Of a DNA stretch of 8,501 bases, positions 6,665 to 8,501 are shown one piece after another. The number at the start of each line of letters is the position of its first letter. Position 1 is the stretch's first letter. The stretch covers positions 1-8,501 of the forward strand of contig DYOK01000071.1 of assembly GCA_020720565.1 (NCBI GenBank), read 5' to 3'. The stretch comes from Acetofilamentum sp. Lineage in GTDB: Bacteria; Bacteroidota; Bacteroidia; Bacteroidales; JAFGXI01. The position numbers and the translations under genes are program-made. A model generated the notes under the pieces. The model had not been told where the DNA came from. It did no database searches and saw nothing but the letters and a program-made list of their open reading frames with translations.

Positions 6665-6681
6665 CTACCTAACTCAGGTAG
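6665..6681. repeat. CTACCT/AGGTAG hairpin, dispersed family member
   Basis: CTACCT (6665-6670), loop aactc, AGGTAG (6676-6681), then ATTAAAGATTGAAAGTTTAA. The hairpins at 21-39 and 109-127 have the same arms with loop aacgc. It lies in the serC-serA spacer, just downstream of the four-helix-bundle frame. Confidence 0.75.
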
Positions 6682-6703
6682 ATTAAAGATTGAAAGTTTA
6701 ATA

Positions 6704-6747
6704 TCAGTTTCCTTTTATTGATTCACGATGTAATTCCAAATAATTGA
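6704..6747 (-). pseudogene. Frame-shifted C-terminal tail of the four-helix-bundle gene
   Basis: The main frame stops at 6748-6750 just after a T5 run. Reading on as if that run had one more T gives FFSLINYLELHRESIKGN and a TGA at 6704-6706. That looks like the last helix of this family, which usually ends in a hydrophobic helix of the (I/L)xxLIxYL type. Restored, the protein would be about 126 residues from 7083, a normal family length. A one-base deletion (real, or a sequencing error in the homopolymer) is the simplest explanation. Confidence 0.6.
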
Positions 6748-7062
6748 TTAAACTAAAAATCTGTTTTGAAATAATTTACAATCGTTATATATTTTCTGAT
6801 ACTCGTCTGATGTAATAAAATTTAATCGTTGTAAAACCACAATTTGACTTCGTACTTCACCCAGAGAACCTTTTGCAATTCTAAGGAATCTAACCAATTG
6901 ATTGTTATTGCCGTATTCAAAGCCTTCGGCAATATTATTCGATACAGATGTTGCCGACCGTCGAATTTGATCTTTGAGGCTAAATTCGTTATTTAGTGGT
7001 CCTTTCTGAGTTAAATTATAAATTTCAATGGCCAAATCAATCGATTTTTTCCAGATTTCCAA
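6748..7062 (-). CDS. Four-helix-bundle protein (S23/IVS-encoded type), probably decayed
   Basis: The 104-residue frame matches the S23-like four-helix-bundle family (TIGR02436 type), first known from intervening sequences in 23S rRNA genes and related to the Avd protein of diversity-generating retroelements. Landmarks are LEIWKKSIDLAIEIYNLT (first helix), SLKDQIRRSATSVSNNIAEGFEYG (about 27-50, the most conserved part) and FLRIAKGSLGEVRSQIVVL (second half). The only standard start is TTG at 7062, which cuts into the conserved FEDLEIW motif. The open frame runs further up to a TAA at 7093-7095, reading IAKEFED just before the TTG. Family members usually start MxxFEDLxVW, so an ATT at 7081-7083 marks either an unusual or a lost ATG start. 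The C-terminal helix is out of frame after 6750. Inverted repeats at 6616-6655 and 7138-7177 bracket it between serC and serA. The molecular function is unknown; family membership is confident, functionality is doubtful. Confidence 0.85.
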   Translation of the reverse strand: MEIWKKSIDLAIEIYNLTQKGPLNNEFSLKDQIRRSATSVSNNIAEGFEYGNNNQLVRFLRIAKGSLGEVRSQIVVLQRLNFITSDEYQKIYNDCKLFQNRFLV

Positions 7063-7127
7063 ATCCTCAAATTCTTTTGCAATAGCTATATATTATCAAT
7101 TAGAGTATCACATTTCTTCAAAGCTTA

Positions 7128-7177
7128 AACCTTAAACATTTAATCTACCTGCGGCAGACAGGCCTTCAACCTTTAAC
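7128..7177 (-). repeat. Right inverted repeat of the four-helix-bundle cassette
   Basis: Positions 7138-7177 are the inverted partner of 6616-6655 (36 of 40 matching). On the minus strand, 7128-7152 also match 31-55 of the window at 24 of 25 positions (GCAGGTAGATTAAA then GTTTAAGGTT). This single element therefore ties the cassette flank to the 55-bp direct repeats 7 kb away. It ends 4 bp beyond the serC stop. Confidence 0.8.
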
Positions 7178-7181
7178 TAAT

Positions 7182-8252
7182 TTAATTTTTCGATTCGAAT
7201 TCTTTCATAACATCGACCAAGGCTTGAACGCTTTCCAAAGGAAGTGCGTTGTATGTAGAAGCTCGGAATCCACCAACCGAACGGTGGCCTTTTAATCCGA
7301 CCATGCCGCGTTCTTGGGCGTATTTCAAGAATACTTGTTCCAAATCTTTGTACTCGTCGTTCATGATCCAACAAATGTTCATAATCGAACGGTCTTCTTT
7401 GTTAAGTACAGTAGGTTTGAACAGTTTGTTACGTTCAATTTCGCCATACAATAAGTCGGCTTTAGCGTTATTGATACGGTTCATTTCTTTAACACCACCC
7501 AATTTTTTCAACCAACGTAATGTTTGAACACCTGTGTAGATAGGCAATACGGGAGGAGTATTGAACATCGAGCCTTCGTCGATATGCGTTTTGTAGTTTA
7601 ACATTGTGGGAATAAATCGTTCCACTTTGCCCAAAATATCTTCGCGAACAATCACAAATGTAACACCTGCGGGAGCAAAGTTTTTCTGAGCACCACCATA
7701 GATTAAGACATATTTTGACACATCGACCGGACGAGAGAAAATGTCGGACGACATATCGGCTACCAATGGCACTTTACAGTCCATATCGTACTTAATTTCA
7801 GTACCATAGATGGTGTTATTGGTGGTGATATGGAAATAATCGGCATCGGCAGGCACAGTATAACCTTTAGGAATATAATTGTACAAAGTGTCGGCAGAGC
7901 TGGCCACTTCGACCACTTCGCCAAAACCTTTGGCTTCTTTAAGTGCTTTTTTAGCCCAAGTACCTGTGTTTAAATAGGCAGCTTTTTTATTCATCAGATT
8001 GAAAGGCACCATCATAAATTGTGTACTGGCACCACCACCCAAGAAAATAACTCGGTAACCTTCTGGAATATCGAGTAACTCTTTAAAAAGGGCTTCGGCC
8101 TCGTTCATAATGGCTTCGAACTCTTTGCTGCGGTGCGATATGCTTAATAGCGATATGCCTGTTCCAGCAAAGTCTTTGATGGCTTCGATGGTATCGTCGA
8201 TGGCTTCTTGTGGTAAAATTGAAGGTCCGGCGTAAAAATTATGCTTTTTCAT
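7182..8252 (-). CDS. serC: Phosphoserine aminotransferase
   Basis: SerC is a cytoplasmic PLP enzyme. It converts 3-phosphohydroxypyruvate plus glutamate to O-phosphoserine plus 2-oxoglutarate, and in many bacteria also serves PLP synthesis at the analogous step. The 356 residues are the normal length. Motifs are NFYAGPSILP (5-14), SISHRS (37-42), GGGASTQF (72-79), a HITTNNTIYGTE loop (141-152), PLP-contacting Asp166 in ADMSSDI, the PLP-binding Lys190 in YGGAQKN, and a C-terminal GHRSVGGFRAS (322-332) that contacts substrate phosphate. The frame is open 31 codons further, to an ATG at 8345. I chose the ATG at 8252 because it directly precedes the conserved start, the extension is unlike any SerC, and the probable promoter overlaps 8345. 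It is the first gene of the serC-serA-DUF1015 cluster. Confidence 0.96.
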   Translation of the reverse strand: MKKHNFYAGPSILPQEAIDDTIEAIKDFAGTGISLLSISHRSKEFEAIMNEAEALFKELLDIPEGYRVIFLGGGASTQFMMVPFNLMNKKAAYLNTGTWAKKALKEAKGFGEVVEVASSADTLYNYIPKGYTVPADADYFHITTNNTIYGTEIKYDMDCKVPLVADMSSDIFSRPVDVSKYVLIYGGAQKNFAPAGVTFVIVREDILGKVERFIPTMLNYKTHIDEGSMFNTPPVLPIYTGVQTLRWLKKLGGVKEMNRINNAKADLLYGEIERNKLFKPTVLNKEDRSIMNICWIMNDEYKDLEQVFLKYAQERGMVGLKGHRSVGGFRASTYNALPLESVQALVDVMKEFESKN

Positions 8253-8346
8253 GCTTTTTAGAAATTGATTATTTTGAATAAAAGAACGAATGTTTCTCGG
8301 TTTGTCGGGAAGAATTCTGTTTCGAGAATCCTCACCTATACACATA

Positions 8347-8354
8347 CAAAATTA
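8347..8354 (-). promoter_or_regulatory. Putative -7 box of the serC promoter
   Basis: The minus strand reads TAATTTTG here, an exact match to TAnnTTTG. Transcription would begin near 8342, leaving a leader of about 90 nt before the serC ATG at 8252. A -33 TTG is not clear at the usual spacing; the nearest is at 8387-8389. Within the leader, CGAGAA (8323-8328) and TTCTCG (8294-8299) could form a weak 6-bp stem with a 23-nt loop. Confidence 0.4.
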
Positions 8355-8427
8355 TAAAAAATGAATGGGATGACTATGACTATTGTCAAGTCTTAATTTT
8401 TAAAATAACATGCTATTCAGCAGAATA

Positions 8428-8437
8428 TTTCGCGAAA
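8428..8437. promoter_or_regulatory. TTTCGCGAAA palindrome upstream of serC
   Basis: This perfect 10-bp palindrome with a CG-rich core stands out in AT-rich DNA about 75 bp upstream of the putative serC -7 box. It could be an operator for a regulator of the serine genes, but a single copy gives no firm support. Confidence 0.25.
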
Positions 8438-8466
8438 CTAAGTAATCTGTATATTCAATATCTTAT

Positions 8467-8491
8467 TTTATCAATACAAACCATTGATAAA
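8467..8491. repeat. 9-bp inverted repeat with 7-nt loop
   Basis: TTTATCAAT (8467-8475) and ATTGATAAA (8483-8491) are exact reverse complements around a 7-nt loop. The stem is too AT-rich and lacks a T tract, so it is a poor intrinsic terminator. It may be a regulator site or the end of a neighbouring unit beyond the window. No gene fragment is seen at the right edge. Confidence 0.4.
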
Positions 8492-8501
8492 TAGTCAGTT
8501 A

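Noticed and set aside
8253..8345. 31-codon in-frame N-terminal extension of SerC, starting at an ATG at 8345
   Set aside because: SerC proteins begin at the KKHNFYAGP motif; the extension is unrelated to the family and its ATG lies at or upstream of the likely transcription start.
8346..8501. Start of another gene at the right edge
   Set aside because: All frames on both strands are broken by early stops; only an 11-codon frame (from the ATG near 8360) is present.

Overview
The window looks like a chromosomal segment of a Bacteroidota bacterium. The evidence is a secreted peptidase ending in a type IX secretion (Por) sorting domain, a BlaI repressor next to an M56 peptidase fused to a TonB C-terminal domain, promoter-like TAnnTTTG boxes with no clear Shine-Dalgarno sequences, AT-rich composition, and a Bacteroidota-type short SerA. 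No rRNA, tRNA, CRISPR array, transposase or phage gene is visible.

Layout from left to right. 1-303: non-coding, with two identical 55-bp direct repeats, a strong GC-rich hairpin and a 3 x 14-bp tandem repeat. 304-2202 (-): secreted M1-family zinc aminopeptidase with a T9SS tail. 2203-2524: divergent intergenic region holding two 16-bp palindromes over a likely promoter. 2525-2896 and 2903-4141 (+): a two-gene operon of a BlaI/MecI-type repressor and an M56 (BlaR1-like) membrane peptidase with a TonB domain. 4177-4208: hairpin terminator between convergent genes. 4235-5482 (-): DUF1015 protein. 5660-6583 (-): serA. 6704-7083 (-): small four-helix-bundle (S23/IVS-type) gene, apparently decaying and bracketed by 40-bp inverted repeats. 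7182-8252 (-): serC. 8253-8501: serC leader and probable promoter, plus two short palindromes.

The right half is a serine-biosynthesis cluster read right to left. SerA oxidises 3-phosphoglycerate to 3-phosphohydroxypyruvate, and SerC transaminates that to O-phosphoserine. The final SerB phosphatase is not in the window. The DUF1015 protein carries a ParB-like DGHHR motif and sits directly downstream, so it is a candidate for a serine/phosphoserine-related role. The BlaI/M56 pair is a plausible proteolysis-controlled signalling module whose repressor probably binds the two palindromes at its own promoter.

The most unusual item is the four-helix-bundle cassette between serC and serA. Its 40-bp flanks are inverted copies of a repeat family also present at the left end of the window. 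The layout resembles the intervening sequences (IVS) of bacterial 23S rRNA genes, but here it lies between protein-coding genes. Its reading frame has probably lost its start codon and suffered a one-base deletion in a T run.
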